A DNA stretch of 64,000 bases, from NCBI GenBank assembly GCA_036936605.1, contig JAUPFV010000003.1, positions 146,538,997 to 146,602,996 on the forward strand. The letters run 5' to 3'. The translations under genes were made by a program, and so were the position numbers. The DNA is from Limnanthes douglasii subsp. nivea (taxonomy: Eukaryota; Streptophyta; Magnoliopsida; Brassicales; Limnanthaceae). Under the pieces are notes generated by a model. That model was not told the origin of the DNA. It saw only the letters and a list, made by a program, of their open reading frames with translations, and searched no databases. Each line of letters starts with the position of its first letter. Positions within the stretch are counted from its first letter, which is position 1. Shown here in pieces: positions 25,401 to 36,729 of this stretch.

Positions 25401-27000
25401 CTTCATCTGTAATCCATGTAGTGTAACATTTTTTATGCCAATAAGCCTCTTCCTTAGCAAGTAACTACATGGGTTATCATTAGTTTTTTATTAATCTTTT
25501 CCTCAATGGTTTGGGTATTCTGATAACTTATGTCTAAGTATTTGATTGTTTCATCAGCATCCAACACAACATAAAAATATTGCCAAAACTCTCTCTATTT
25601 CATGACTTAAGAGCACATTTTAATCTCTTAATTTTGTTCCATAAAAAACATTCAGTGGTTGTTTGACCATAATTGATTCCAGTTTAGTTCAACTATGTTT
25701 AATAAGTCATGGTTTTGTATCTACATGTTCTGGAACTTAAAATATGTCTTGGGCTTATTTAAATATTGGGAAAGATATATACAAATAGGGGTATGGTCGG
25801 AGCAGGTTCTAGCCATATGTTTGACCTTAGTATTTAAGAAGTAATCGACCCATGTAGAGTTGTAAAGCACTATGTCAAACCTATTTCATTTGGTGTTGTT
25901 TGATCAAGTATACTTAATACCTGAGTATCCAACATCCTCAAGACAACAATCTCTTATTGTGTAATTAAATTCTTCAAGACTTTTTAAACAAAGGGAAGGG
26001 CTGGCAAGTTGCTCTAATATTATTCCAAATATCCAAGCATTGTTCTCTTAAACATTTAGCATATACAACTGTAATAAGAAGAACTTTGTCCATTATTGAG
26101 TATCTCACAACATCATGAATGAATTGTTGATGATTCATGATGATATCAATCTTGAAGTCATCTTTCCAATGAGCCATATCTTGTTATTGGTATTACCTGT
26201 GTATTTTGTGAAGCCAATGTTTTTAGCAATCTTATATAGGTAATTCAGTTTGATCAAAGGCTCATGTAAAACAATAAGGTCAATGTTTTTCCGATTTTTT
26301 TATAGACTTTAGTCTTCTCTTATATGCTTTATTGTCAATTCCCCTAATGTTCCAATTAAGTATCTTGATAGTCATTTGGAATTACAAGGAAGACATCAGT
26401 TAGGCCCTTTAGTTCGGAGTGCCTTGACTATCAGTGTTCTTTTGTTTCTTTTACTTTTAGCTTTCTTGAGTTTCTTGTTAAGAAGTTCTTTAAATTCTTT
26501 GTGTACTTCTGTTTTCGTACGGGTGGGAGAGGAGGGCAAGCTTCATATATTCTTCCGATTAGATGTGTGGTTTTCGAAATTTCAGCCTGATTTGATTGGG
26601 GTATCATTATCATTAGTTATAGTTCTGCTATACTCCTTAGTACTGGACTTATCATTCTCCATGGTAACTTTTGGATTATGTTAGATTTTTTCATATTCTT
26701 CTGCTGTCTTTTTGTGTTCCTCTTTGGTTGATCATTATTTTTTTGGATGAGCAATTTTTTTTGTGTTTGTATAGGTGGAGATAGAATAGTCCTTATCATT
26801 AACTACTATAGAATTAACTTTAGGTATCCACTTCTCTATATGATTAGGAGGCTTATTGTTGGATGAATTTTTATGTTGTGTATTTTTGATAATTTGATTT
26901 TTGATTTGCATCTTTTTGCAGTCAGTAGCATTATGTCCTAAATGATGGCAGAAGGCACAGTATGATAGTATGTCTCATAGTTTATATTCAACCTACAATC
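22440..27000 (-). mobile_element. Decayed L1-type LINE (ORF1 knuckle, endonuclease, RT, RNase H)
   Basis: Read on the minus strand. A zinc knuckle 'CAFCHHLGHNATDC' lies at about 26919-26959 (ORF1 end). Next is an APE-type endonuclease, with its C-terminal 'ARTCSDHTPICIYL' near 25800. RT motifs are 'KDYRPISLCTLFNRIMSK' (about 24990), 'GDMTKSFDKLSHKFIL' (24770), 'LPFADDLVIFTN' at 24457-24422 (catalytic ADD) and 'KKLSYGGRLSLIKNIL'. The RNase H remnant lies in 22960-22440. Order and strand are consistent over about 4.5 kb, with many stops and shifts. No poly(A) tail or target duplication was identified with confidence. Confidence 0.88.
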
Positions 27001-27099
27001 ATCATTACCCCGTACCCAACCCATACTTAGTATAGTACCTTATTAGTAATGTATACTTTTATCCGGATATAATAGGAATTGCGATTAGCCCTATGCATA

Positions 27100-27506
27100 T
27101 AGAGCAGTTAGGGGGGCTCCCAATCCGTTAACCCGCCCGGGACCGGACCGATAAGACCCGCTCGAGACCGGTCCGGATAGCTTAGGGAGCGGGTTGGAAG
27201 CCAAATTTTTGGACCGACTGTCTTACCGGTCTGGACCGGTCCGCCCGGTAACCAGCCCGGTAAGGGAGATACATAATTTTTTTTTCTAATTTATGTATAT
27301 TTTTAACTAAAACCTTAAAAAAAATTATGATAAACTAACAAACCCGCCCGTTAAGAGTCGGACCGAACCGATTCGATTCTTAACGAGCCGGTCCCGGTCC
27401 ATAATATTTGGCTCCCTTCACTTAGCGGTCCGGTCCGACCGGCCCGGTAGCTTACCGAGTAAGTCTCGTTTTCGTCAAAACCCGGTCCGACCCGATAACA
27501 GCTCTA
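27100..27506. mobile_element. CCGG-rich repeat with possible hAT-like ends
   Basis: About 400 bp dense in CCGG/ACCGG/CCCGG words in AT-rich surroundings. The left end TAGAGCAGTTAGGGGGG and the right end on the opposite strand, TAGAGCTGTTATCGGG, form a possible short inverted terminus. Such ends and subterminal repeats are usual in hAT-derived MITEs. The expected 8-bp flanks are not identical (TATGCATA versus TCAGGAAT), so the assignment is tentative. Confidence 0.45.
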
Positions 27507-28018
27507 TCAGGAATCCAAAGTCTACATGTTTATGATTCAAACATGAGTTATTGGACACTCATGTTATGATTGAAACTAGGTGTCTTTTGAACAACCTCAT
27601 TAAATAAACTCCTATAATCCAAACATTTTTCATCCATAGTTTACACAAATCCTTTTTTATAGTAAACTCAATTAATGTGTAACATCCTCAATTAATATGT
27701 GTCTAACATCCTAGTTAGAAACACTGAATTCGACTGCAAATTTTAGAATGACCAAGAATTGCTCAATATAGGTGAGTTTTAGGTATACCTTTGGTGAATT
27801 TACTAATCAAGGCGAATTTAGATGAAGCAAATCGTTTTCCTTGTGAATTGAAACATGATATTTTTTTTTCCTGGATTCCTGTGGGAATAACCGTGAAAAA
27901 AAGGAAAAACCAGGTCTGGCCAACAAAAACGTAAAAACAACACAAATATAGCCGGAAAATAAAATCCACAACAACAAAAAAACGATGAAGTTGATGATCC
28001 ACCAAATTATAAACTTGA
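27507..28018. other. 3' flank of the FKBP43/53-like gene, no FKBP exon found
   Basis: I searched the minus strand for the FKBP domain expected after the lysine-rich exon and saw none. The open frame 28068-27763 (-) overlaps the last exon in another frame and has no recognisable domain. Confidence 0.5.
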
Positions 28019-31000
28019 TTAGCCTTTGCTAGATTTCGCACGCCTTCTCTTCTTTTTCTTCTCTCCACTGCTCGTTATATTAGCTTCATTCCTGTTTAAC
28101 AATTTAACACAGCATAAGAATATGCCTAGCCCCAATAGAGTCAACGACAACTGAAAGAACAAAACAACACAAAATGAAACTGGGGTCTTACTGACTACTT
28201 TAAGGAGTTGTATGTTGAATGAAACATATATACAACTAAAAAGACCACTTACTTATCAACCACGACTTGAGGAGATTTTTGTTTGGTTCTTCTTCTTCTT
28301 TTCTTTGACTTTGGCAAATCTTCAGAGTTCAAGTTATTAGACTCTGGAGTAGTTTTTCTGCACAAGTTAGATGAGTTATAAACAGATCGTGTACAAATAA
28401 AGAAGTCCACTTGTAGATTACCACTTACATGTTATCCTCAATTAGAGATGCTTTCTCTTCTGCTCCTTCTTTGTGCTTCTTCTTCAGCACTGTACCGTCT
28501 TCAATCCCCTCAGTGTCCTTGGATACTTCTTTCTTCTTCTTCTTCTTCTTATTCTTATTCTTTGGTGTTGCAACCTCTTCATGGTTCAGATCGGGAGACA
28601 TTAATGAGACAGCCTCAAGCTTAGCATTGCTGCATAGGTAAATAAGCCAAAAAAAATCGACAATTGAGCTTATTGTTGACAAAAAACATACTAAAGAAAG
28701 TCATGTCAGAGCCCAAATGCACATTACAATTTCAGAAAAGAAAATTGAAAAACATACTTTGAGTATTATTTTAATGAGTCATGGATCAACTAAGTACAAA
28801 GGTTATTAAATCAGAAAACTATCAAATGATTTTTGGGGACCATCTTGTATCTCTTCAGTATTGCTTGTGTTGTCTTCAGAAGAAACAAAACAATACAAAG
28901 AGCCCGAGGTAATTTAAATCAAAGCTTTCGTTTGACTACTATGCTAGTGATACAGATAGAGCAGTATCAAGGCATTATATTAAGATTACTGATGATTATA
29001 AATACTTTGCATTACTTTTATCTGTTTCACCAAGGAATCTGCAAAATAGACCATCACTTGACCAGTGCTCAATATTGGACCCAAATAACTAAAGTCATCA
29101 ACTAGAACCCATGAAAAAGTAGTCAAATGAAAGACTTTAATAGTACAAAAATAATGACAATGTAATTAATTGTTTTCTTTCCTTATACGAGTATTAGCTT
29201 TCTTACCCGTTTGATCGAGCCTCAACAATAAGATCATCATCTGATTCTGATACATCCCTGCTGACCACCTTTTCAGCTGACTCATTTTTTGTACTTTTTG
29301 AAGCGGAAACCGGCAATTTGTCTTCACTTTTAGTGTCATTGACATCATCATTAGCAAATACACCTAATTTCCAATTACTCCCTTCTTCAGAATCACTAAC
29401 TTGGAATTTCTTTATGCGTCTTCTGCCCTTTTCCTTTCTATTGTTTTTAGCTTTCACATTAGATGCATCCTTAATTACTGTGATCAAACACCAAAAAACC
29501 CCAAGTAAAATATAGGTAAAGTTAAACAAGATCAATATATACAAGACCTCATATACTAAACGAGATTTAATGTTAAGCCAATGAACTCATATCTATTACA
29601 TACTAATATATTAGAATCATACAAACCAACACAAACACCTCAACAAGATAGTGATCTAATTAGACAACATCCACTAACTAAACGAAAGGTAACAATTTTT
29701 AGCAACTATATACATACCTTTTAACTTTATGAGATAAGATTTAGTATTACTTCACAAGGCATCAGTGAGACCAATTTCATTGAAGAAATGGTAAAACTGT
29801 AAACAAAACTCCACATGCATGTTTACAACACATTAAAAAAGGTGAATAAACTTAAAAGAGGTCAAAAATTAAAACATACGTTCATCACTGGAAGCCTGAA
29901 TATCTGACTCGTCTAACTGGACATTTGGATATTCTTCGTCGTCAATAAAACTGTCTTCATAGTCATCATCGTCACTAGATTTGTCTGACTCTGATTGACC
30001 AACATCTTCTCCATAAGATTCTCTGAACCAGATTATTAAGGTTAAACAAACACAAATCTTGAGGGACGGAATTCATAAGAAAGCTGTGTATCAGGAAATT
30101 AGTAGCTCGTAAACAATGAAATAAGCAGCTCAGGTACGGAATTGGTTGGACAGTTGTTCAAGGCTGTAATCATTGTGGTGCAAACTAATTCGTACATTTC
30201 AGTTTACAAAGTCAATAAAGATAACGACAAAACAAATGGATGCCAACCAATGATAGCAAATAATCACAAGCCAAACTCAAAAAGAGTTCTTTCAAGAGGG
30301 ATCGATTACGCATTGTCTAAGCATAAGAAAGCCTCACCAACATCACTCAGTAGAAGAACGCATGTTAACACTTAAACCAGAACAAAAACACCTACAATCC
30401 TTTCGCAGTTTAAAAAATTACTAACTCAAGATCTGTTTTGCTAAAGAGTGTCATTGATTGAATATCCAATAACACAACTAAAACAAAGCTATATACAATA
30501 CAGAACTGCTGGATTTCAAACGAAAAATGAACAATCTCCTTCAATATAAAGGATACGAATCATCTCCACCATCATACAGCCGACCTCTACTACAGTAGTA
30601 GCCAGTTAAGTGAACAGTGCAAGGCCCAAGGACTGAAAAAATAACTTCTTCACTCTCTTCAAATTCAAGATTTAATTGGAAAGACTCGCACTTCTCAGGA
30701 TACAGAGAGCACAATAACACTGGACCGCTCTTCCCTACGTTACATTGAACAACAGTTCTCTGCTCTGCAGAACACTTCGCTATAGTTGCCTAAGCAAATC
30801 AAAAACATATAGCTCAACAAAAAACACACTTGGCAACAACCCATTAACTAATATTTCAAACGTATATAAACCCTAAAAAATTAAAAACTGAAACCTGAGA
30901 GAGATGGAGCCGTCCTTTATCATTAGGAGTGAGAGTAAAGGGTCTTCCAGGTTTCAACTCCGTCCCTGCAAAATTATATTTCTAATAAGGCATGCAAAAA

Positions 31001-31064
31001 TATAATTTATATGAATGAAACTATCACTTATTGGAGGGTGAAGTAGAATACCCCAAAACGCCAT
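28019..31064 (-). CDS. Nucleoplasmin-like FKBP43/FKBP53-type protein lacking the FKBP domain
   Basis: Eight coding exons join in frame with GT-AG introns: 31064-31052, 30965-30895, 30789-30557, 30022-29880, 29477-29207, 28629-28429, 28357-28253, 28091-28019 (1110 nt, 369 aa plus stop). Residues 1-105 match the N-terminal nucleoplasmin-like domain of plant nuclear immunophilins: 'MAFWGTELKPGRPF', 'LLCSLYPEKCESFQLNLEF', 'GPCTVHLTGYY'. Acidic patches follow ('SSDDDDYEDSFIDDEEYP'), then lysine-rich blocks ('NKNKKKKKKKEVSK', 'KKRRRRTK') that look like nuclear targeting signals. Family members (histone-chaperone PPIases) run to roughly 480 aa and end in an FKBP domain. Here a TAA follows 'KKKKRRRAKSSKG' and the last ~110 residues are missing. 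It is either a truncated gene or a stand-alone chaperone. Start and splice sites are predicted, not confirmed. Confidence 0.82.
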
Positions 31065-31130
31065 AGTTGTTGACTTGAAGGAATTTGAAGCCCCCGCGAA
31101 GAACCCTTTGAAAACCCTGAGTTAGGAGAA

Positions 31131-31139
31131 TTTATATAG
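31131..31139 (-). promoter_or_regulatory. TATA box of the nucleoplasmin-like gene
   Basis: CTATATAAA on the minus strand, about 70 bases upstream of the ATG at 31064, which leaves room for a short leader. Confidence 0.55.
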
Positions 31140-31424
31140 CGCCGAGTTTATTGGTGTGCTGTAAGGTTCTTAGATAAAAATCTGTAATTTTGTAAGACCA
31201 AATACTTAATTAAGGCCCGTTACCATTCATGGGTTAAATTTATCGGAAAGTTTTATTAATAAAAATATTTTTTTATTGTAAATATAGTTATCGTTTAAGA
31301 TTCATACAAAAGTTCAATCAAGTTCCAAAAATGTAAATGTATAAACTGTGTCTTTTACTCATTATATATTTTTATATAATATCATCTATATATATATATT
31401 GTTTTTTATTTGTTTTTTTTATGA

Positions 31425-31697
31425 TTTAAGAATAACGAAAAAAAATCTAATGCTTCTTGACAAAAAGAGTTTGTCGTGCCAATTCTCCAACCAGAAATCC
31501 ATGTTTCCTTGGCCAAGACTCCATTTAATATGATTTTCAGCTTGCCCTTTAATAAGGGAGAGTCTCTTCCAAACATTCGAGTCAGTAGTCTTGCAAGAAG
31601 CTTTTATAGCATGAGTATCAGAGCAGTAGATCTTTTGCATCAAAGAGGACCATAAGCCACTGCCTTTCTGAAAAGAAACCAAAGCTTATAAGAGAGT
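31425..31697 (-). pseudogene. LINE fragment, linker between RT and RNase H
   Basis: Minus strand reads 'GSGLWSSLMQKIYCSD' and 'WSLGQGNMDFWLENW', the zinc-binding-type linker seen at about 55380-55180 in the LINE on the right. It joins a gypsy fragment directly at about 31697. Confidence 0.7.
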
Positions 31698-31906
31698 GTT
31701 AGTTGGATAACAATAGAATGAGCTTGGAAGTATGGTCTCATTTTTCTTGCTGCAATTACTAAGGTTAGTGCCAACTTTTCCAACCTCAAGTATCTTCTTT
31801 CAGCATCCAGTGAATTCTTACAGATGTAGTACATCAGACGAGGATAATTTTCCACTTCCCTTCCTAGGACATCACTTATAGCGCATTCTGATACAACTAG
31901 ATACAC
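31698..31906 (-). pseudogene. Tat gypsy RNase H fragment
   Basis: Minus strand 'RRYLRLEKLALTLVIAARKM' and 'VVSECAISDVLGREVENYP' match 'KRYLKLEKLALALVIAARKM' and 'AVSSCAISAVLVRDVDNYP' of the complete Tat element (about 39190-39340). About 70 codons, open on both sides; a scrap without flanking element structure. Confidence 0.8.
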
Positions 31907-32909
31907 ATAAAGTTTTTCTCCCCGAACAAAATTTGTTTTGTTTATTTAGTTCTATTTTTATTATTGTTTTAATAGGTTCTTTAAAAATAAATAAAAAAAA
32001 ATTATTTTTTTATTTTTTAACATAAGTTTTTATTTTTTTAATATTATTCTTGTAAGATGTTCAAAAAGTAAAAGTTGTTTTGTATTTATCATGCAATTTT
32101 TTTATACAACTAAACCAAACATATATTATTTAAGAGTTATTCTTAAGTGTCCTTCCCATTGCTACAACGTTACCACTTAAAACGCATACATCAAGAGTTT
32201 CAGTTAAGGTTGGAAAGCCACCCAAACAAAATATATCACAAATTTATTAAATTGGTCATAAATTCAAAATGGAACTCGTTTCGGTTAAAAGTATATCGAT
32301 GCAACCGATCAAAGTATAAAAATTGTATGATCCATAAAGGTGTAAAGATTTGGTTCCGAACACTCGGCCAAAATCCTCTAGATGCCTACGATGACAAGGT
32401 TGTATGTTCCACATACATTATGAAGATGGATCTTTGGTTTATTTTAATTCGAGACTCATTAAAGTTTTTTTATGAAGGTGAGATTTGTATCACTCAACTT
32501 CTGTTGAATTCCTGGAAAATCTTACTGATGGCCATCACTTTACCGTAAAATGTGTACAAACACTTCAAGGTTAAGAAGTTCTTAACGAAAAATGCAATTT
32601 TTAGACTTATTCCCAATTTTTATGTCACTATAGTAAATAGATTTGAATACTTAAATACCTTATAGACTATAATAAATTTTGAAAATATATTTTATATATG
32701 TTTCGAGCAACTGAGAACTGGGATAAAAGAAATTAAAATAACTTTGTTCTCATGCATTGATGTAAAAAAATGAGTAATCCATCTTTTCTTTATGTTGATT
32801 TTTTTATTGGGTATTATTTTTATCTTTGATTAGATTTTTGTACGTTTTTTGAAAAGTTCAAGATGAATCTTTCACAAGGAAATTTCGAGATGTCGAAGCA
32901 CATTACACT
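31907..32909. other. Spacer with an unassigned open frame
   Basis: AT-rich. A 133-codon open frame at 32147-32548 (+) shows no motif I recognise. Its right end is part of the target site of the Tat element that begins at 32915. Confidence 0.35.
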
Positions 32910-32914
32910 AGGTA
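32910..32914. repeat. Target site duplication, left
   Basis: AGGTA, repeated exactly at 43342-43346. Confidence 0.93.
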
Positions 32915-33321
32915 TGGTGAGGTTTATTCTCGTCTGAGGGTAAGTTTGTAATTTTGTTTAGAGTTTGTGGAAGTTTGTAAGTATTTAATGTTTGAGTAGA
33001 GAGTAGAGGGAGAATTAAGCAGCCTGGTTGTATTTAATTTTCATTACCCTCATTTAATGTTGGTGGTTGGGTATTTATACCCTTACATCTGGGCCTTATG
33101 GGCTTTCGGGTCATGTTTAATGGACCCGGATCAAGTTCAAGGACCCATGAGCTCTTAGTAGGAGAGCAGGCAGCTTAGTCAAGAAGTGTTTAGGTTTTTT
33201 AAGTACTTTAGTTCTTGTTCGAACAATCCAATGGATGAGGTGTCTGAACTGCCCTGTCCGGTTAGGTGGTCTTTGTCCGAACTGTCCCTGTCCGTAGAGG
33301 TAACAGAATCCGTACTCATCA
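32915..33321 (-). repeat. 3' LTR of the Tat element (left in window)
   Basis: 407 bp. On the sense (minus) strand it starts TGATGAGTACGG and ends CCTCACCA. It contains GTATTTATACCC, a candidate TATA region on either strand. Confidence 0.95.
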
Positions 33322-33337
33322 GTAGCCCCTTTTCTAG
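33322..33337 (-). other. Polypurine tract of the Tat element
   Basis: On the minus strand 'AGAAAAGGGGCTAC' directly precedes the LTR start TGATGAG. Confidence 0.8.
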
Positions 33338-33661
33338 GTTTTTTTTCAAAAACCTTTGTCAAAACCTGAAAAACAGTCCGTTATCAGTAGCAGCTTCATC
33401 CGGACAGGTCTTTCGAATTGTGTTATGCTTTTATCCGGACTGAAAAAAGTTCCTTGAATCTAAACGGTTTTTTGCCAAAGTTCATGGGACACGTGTCTCT
33501 CTTTGGTTCGTCGCTTTAGCCGTTTTTTCACCTTGAATTTCGCACCCACCTTCTTCGAAAAACAACCTCTTCATTAATGAAGGTGACATCAGCGTCGTCT
33601 CTTAATCATTGCTAATCTTTTCGAATTCTCCTAGGAATCAAGACTTCTTTTTGAGGTTTAC

Positions 33662-33668
33662 TATAAAT
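33662..33668 (+). promoter_or_regulatory. TATA box of the antisense accessory ORF
   Basis: TATAAAT about 100 bases before the ATG at 33767, followed by a pyrimidine-rich leader. A TATA box at the same relative place precedes the homologous remnant at 3143-3136 on the minus strand. This suggests that the ORF has its own promoter inside the element. Confidence 0.6.
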
Positions 33669-33766
33669 TAAGACACTTTTCCACTGTTTTACTATCACTT
33701 TCATTTTTACTTTGCTAATTTTCATAGCTTTCTCTCTCAAACACAAGTTCTTTACTTAGGTTGTTT

Positions 33767-36729
33767 ATGTTCACGGCTAGGAACGCTTTAATCAAAGGTG
33801 GGTGGCTCAATCTATCTGAACTAGAAAAAGCACAAAAAGTTGAAAGGGAAGACGCATCGCAGCAGGCTTACCCACTTCCCTCATCGACAAACCAGCAATC
33901 TCAGCTACAGAGTCTGACCAGGGTTCTTCCTCCACAAAGGGTGTTAAACCGAAGAGATTGTTTCAAACCAGTCTTTCTCCTATCATCTCAGGTTCTTCGG
34001 TTCAAGAGTCAGAACCCACTGTTGAACCAGGTTTAACAGTTACTAGTCTTAAAAAAACTTCCCCATTCTTAGCCATGGGGTCAGATGCTGATACTTCTCC
34101 TAACAAGCTGGTTGATCGAAGAAAAGGCCGGCTGGTCAAAGAGCAGGCCTCCAAAGGCACCCCTTCGAAATCAGGTGCCAGAGATAGCAGTACAGGGTCA
34201 GAAGCACCCATAAAAGCACCTAAGGACAGGCTGTCAGGTCCGGAGGCTACTGGCTTAAACCCCTGAAGAGAAACCTCCACATCAGAGCCGTAGCCGGAGG
34301 CTAGAGTGCAGGAGAGCGCTGAAGCTCATCAGTCCGGTGGTCAGACTGAACCAACTCCAAACTTCCCTCTCACCAAGACTATTGAAAACCCTTCCTCAAT
34401 AATGGAGGAAATAATGGAGGACTCTATCGAAGAGGCTCCATTCGAGTCCGAACGTTCCGGACAGACTAGTGGTGCTGTTGCTGCCCAGAAGGATAAGGGC
34501 AAGGAAAAGCTATGCTTAAGGCATCCGGACCTGCCGGAGTGCCTCGAAAGAAAAGTGGGACCTTGTTTCCACAAGGTAAATGTTAAATACCTTCTTGCTT
34601 TACAAAAAATCAACTATGCCTTCATCCATACAGCTGAGTTGGACCGGATGCGTACGAAGTGGGGAATTCCGAAGAACGTGAAGATAAGAATCCCCATAGA
34701 CCCCGAAACCCCAATGGACTGTAAACTCAATGAAATAGTCATATTCACAGAGCTTTTTAACTGGGGTCTGAGGTTTCCTTTAGATCCGGAGATAGTTAGG
34801 TACTTCCACCTCATCAAGCTCTGCCCTAGTCAACTGAGTCTCAACGCCTGGTACACTCTTATGGCCTGCATTATGGCCTCTAGGCTCTCCGGGATTCCTC
34901 TACCAATGGAGGAGTTCGCAGTTGTGGCCAGTCTCTGCAGGAACCACTACATGCCTTTCTATCACTTCAACATGGGTGATAATTATAAAGTAGTGGATGA
35001 TCTGCTTGAGACGGAGAGAAATTAGAGGACTCAATTCCTGTTCGTAAGTGGTACTTGGGAGAATGGGAGGAAAATCAAAGCCGGAGTCAATCCAAGTCTC
35101 CTCACCAGTAGATGGAGGAGTGATCGTAAGGCTCCTACTTTATATTCTTGTTTCTTCTTTTATCGAATTTGCATAAACTGACTGGTCTTGTCTTTTTTCT
35201 TAGCAGAACTGCCCAAAGACTTCAATGACTACCTAAAGTCCGGGCAGACCACTTGTACCAAGATCAACACTTGGGCTGCTGAAAAATGGGGAAACCGGTT
35301 TCACGACGCTTTCATGGGAGGCAACTTGGCAAGGTCTCACCTCTGGAACACTACTGGCCGGAGGGACTTGACCTGGGAAGAACTCACCACTCCACCCCCT
35401 CCGGATGTAGTCCTCAAGAGAACACACGAACCGGATGGGTCACTTTACTTTCCAGGCCGGGCCAAGGCCCCGAGTAAAATGAAGGGCAAGAAAAAAAATG
35501 GCAAGAAGGTTGTAGGTGAAGCTAACCCTGCCGAGGTGGTGGAGGCTCCTCCAACAAATCCAGAGGGGTCAGCCCCAAGCCAGATCGATGATGCTCTCTT
35601 AGAAGTGGTGGAGCAGGAGAGTGTTAGGGAAGAGGTTCAATCCCCAAAACCCCCAAGGGCTCCCAAGAGAGACCGAAAACGGGGAGCAGAAAGCAAGGAC
35701 AGGGAGGCTAAGAAGAAAAAGACCTCCAGGGGTGATGAACTATCTCTCCGATCTTCGGAGCCTCTCCCCTCTGTAGACCCTAATGATCCGACAAGAGCAG
35801 AGGAGATTCCTGGTGACTTTCACACCGACAAGGTCGGAGGAGGAGACCTTAGCATCGATGGTGTTGACATCACAGGGCTCGATGGACTCGGTGACTATTT
35901 TGCCAACCTCCCCAGAGACGATTTTGTTGGGCCTTACCTCCCACCGAGTACTTCGAACACCGTCACTTTTAATGGTAAGACTTTTACTGTTTCAAGTGAA
36001 AGGGATATTATAGCTCACTCCATACTAAGTAATGTTCAGCCAGTGCTTGTTTTGGAGAAACAAGTTCGAGGTCAGGCATATATCATCAAAGATCTCAAAT
36101 CTGACAAAGAGAAACTTTCCAATGACCTTCTTACTGCCACTCAACATGCTGACATTCTGAAGGGAGAGAACGAGGAGCTAAAGAAGAGCCAAGAGGGGTG
36201 GATCACAAAGGTTGCCACTTCAGAAGACACTATCAAAGAGCTCCGGGAGAAGCTATCCGGATTGGAGAAAGATCTCACCTCTTCGAATGAGGAGGCAAAG
36301 GCCAAGGATCAAATCATTCACAACTTGACAAGTGACAAAATTGCGCTTGAGAACACAGTGTCCAAGGCCGCAGAGGAGAAAGCTGATCTGCTAAGGGAGC
36401 AGGAGGCCAAAATTCAGGCCAAGATCGATGCTTATGCCAACAACATAATAGACACTCAAGAGGAAATGTATGCCAAGGTGAAATCGGACATGGTCCTGCT
36501 CTTTCATGAGAAGTTCCCGAAGAGGAACCTGGGAGATTTGTGGCTTCATGTGGAGTACGAAGACCTTCCCTTCCACACCATGGCTGATGGAGACTTGCAT
36601 GATTATTCCAGTGCTTCCTCCTCTGATGAAGAAGAAAACACCGGGGAGAGCCCTCACGAAGAGAAAGACGATCCCAAGAAGAAGAAGAAGCCAAGTGAGG
36701 CTGAGCCATCTTCAAAGGCTCAGTCTTAA
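33767..36729 (+). pseudogene. Antisense accessory ORF of the Tat element, with intron
   Basis: Reads opposite to gag-pol. Exon 1 runs 33767-35125. It starts 'MFTARNALIKGGWLN', changes frame between about 33960 and 34030, and has stops at 34264-34266, about 34294-34296 and 35023-35025. The conserved core includes 'KWGIPKNVKIRIPIDPE' and 'NWGLRFPLDPEIVRYFHL'. The intron 35126-35206 (GTAAGG...TAGCAG) joins in frame to exon 2, 35207-36729, with two alternative acceptors three bases apart. Exon 2 encodes basic patches ('KGKKKNGKK', 'REAKKKKTS'), a long coiled coil (about 36045-36470), an acidic stretch ('SSASSSDEEENTG') and a lysine-rich end. The basic patches suggest nuclear localisation (inference). 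Function unknown. The stops suggest this copy is dead. Confidence 0.85.
35126..35206 (+). other. Predicted intron of the accessory ORF
   Basis: 81 bp, donor GATC|GTAAGG, acceptor CTTAGCAG|AACTGCC. Using either TAG (35201-35203) or CAG (35204-35206) keeps the frame, giving an NAGNAG acceptor. An analogous donor follows the same 'FVSG' block in the accessory ORF at 49042. Confidence 0.65.

Noticed and set aside
27763..28068. 101-codon minus-strand ORF as the missing FKBP exon
   Set aside because: No FKBP signature residues. It overlaps the last predicted exon in a different frame and reads as low-complexity hydrophobic sequence.
32147..32548. 133-codon plus-strand ORF as a host gene
   Set aside because: No domain, no flanking exons or promoter recognised. 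Kept only as an unassigned open frame.
36314..36715. 133-codon minus-strand ORF in the accessory ORF region, and similar ORFs such as 48437-48700 (+)
   Set aside because: Shadow frames of the coiled-coil-coding strand, without motifs.
34306..36729. Host nuclear protein gene on the plus strand
   Set aside because: It lies between the LTRs of a complete Tat element, and homologues occur in two other Tat remnants in this window.
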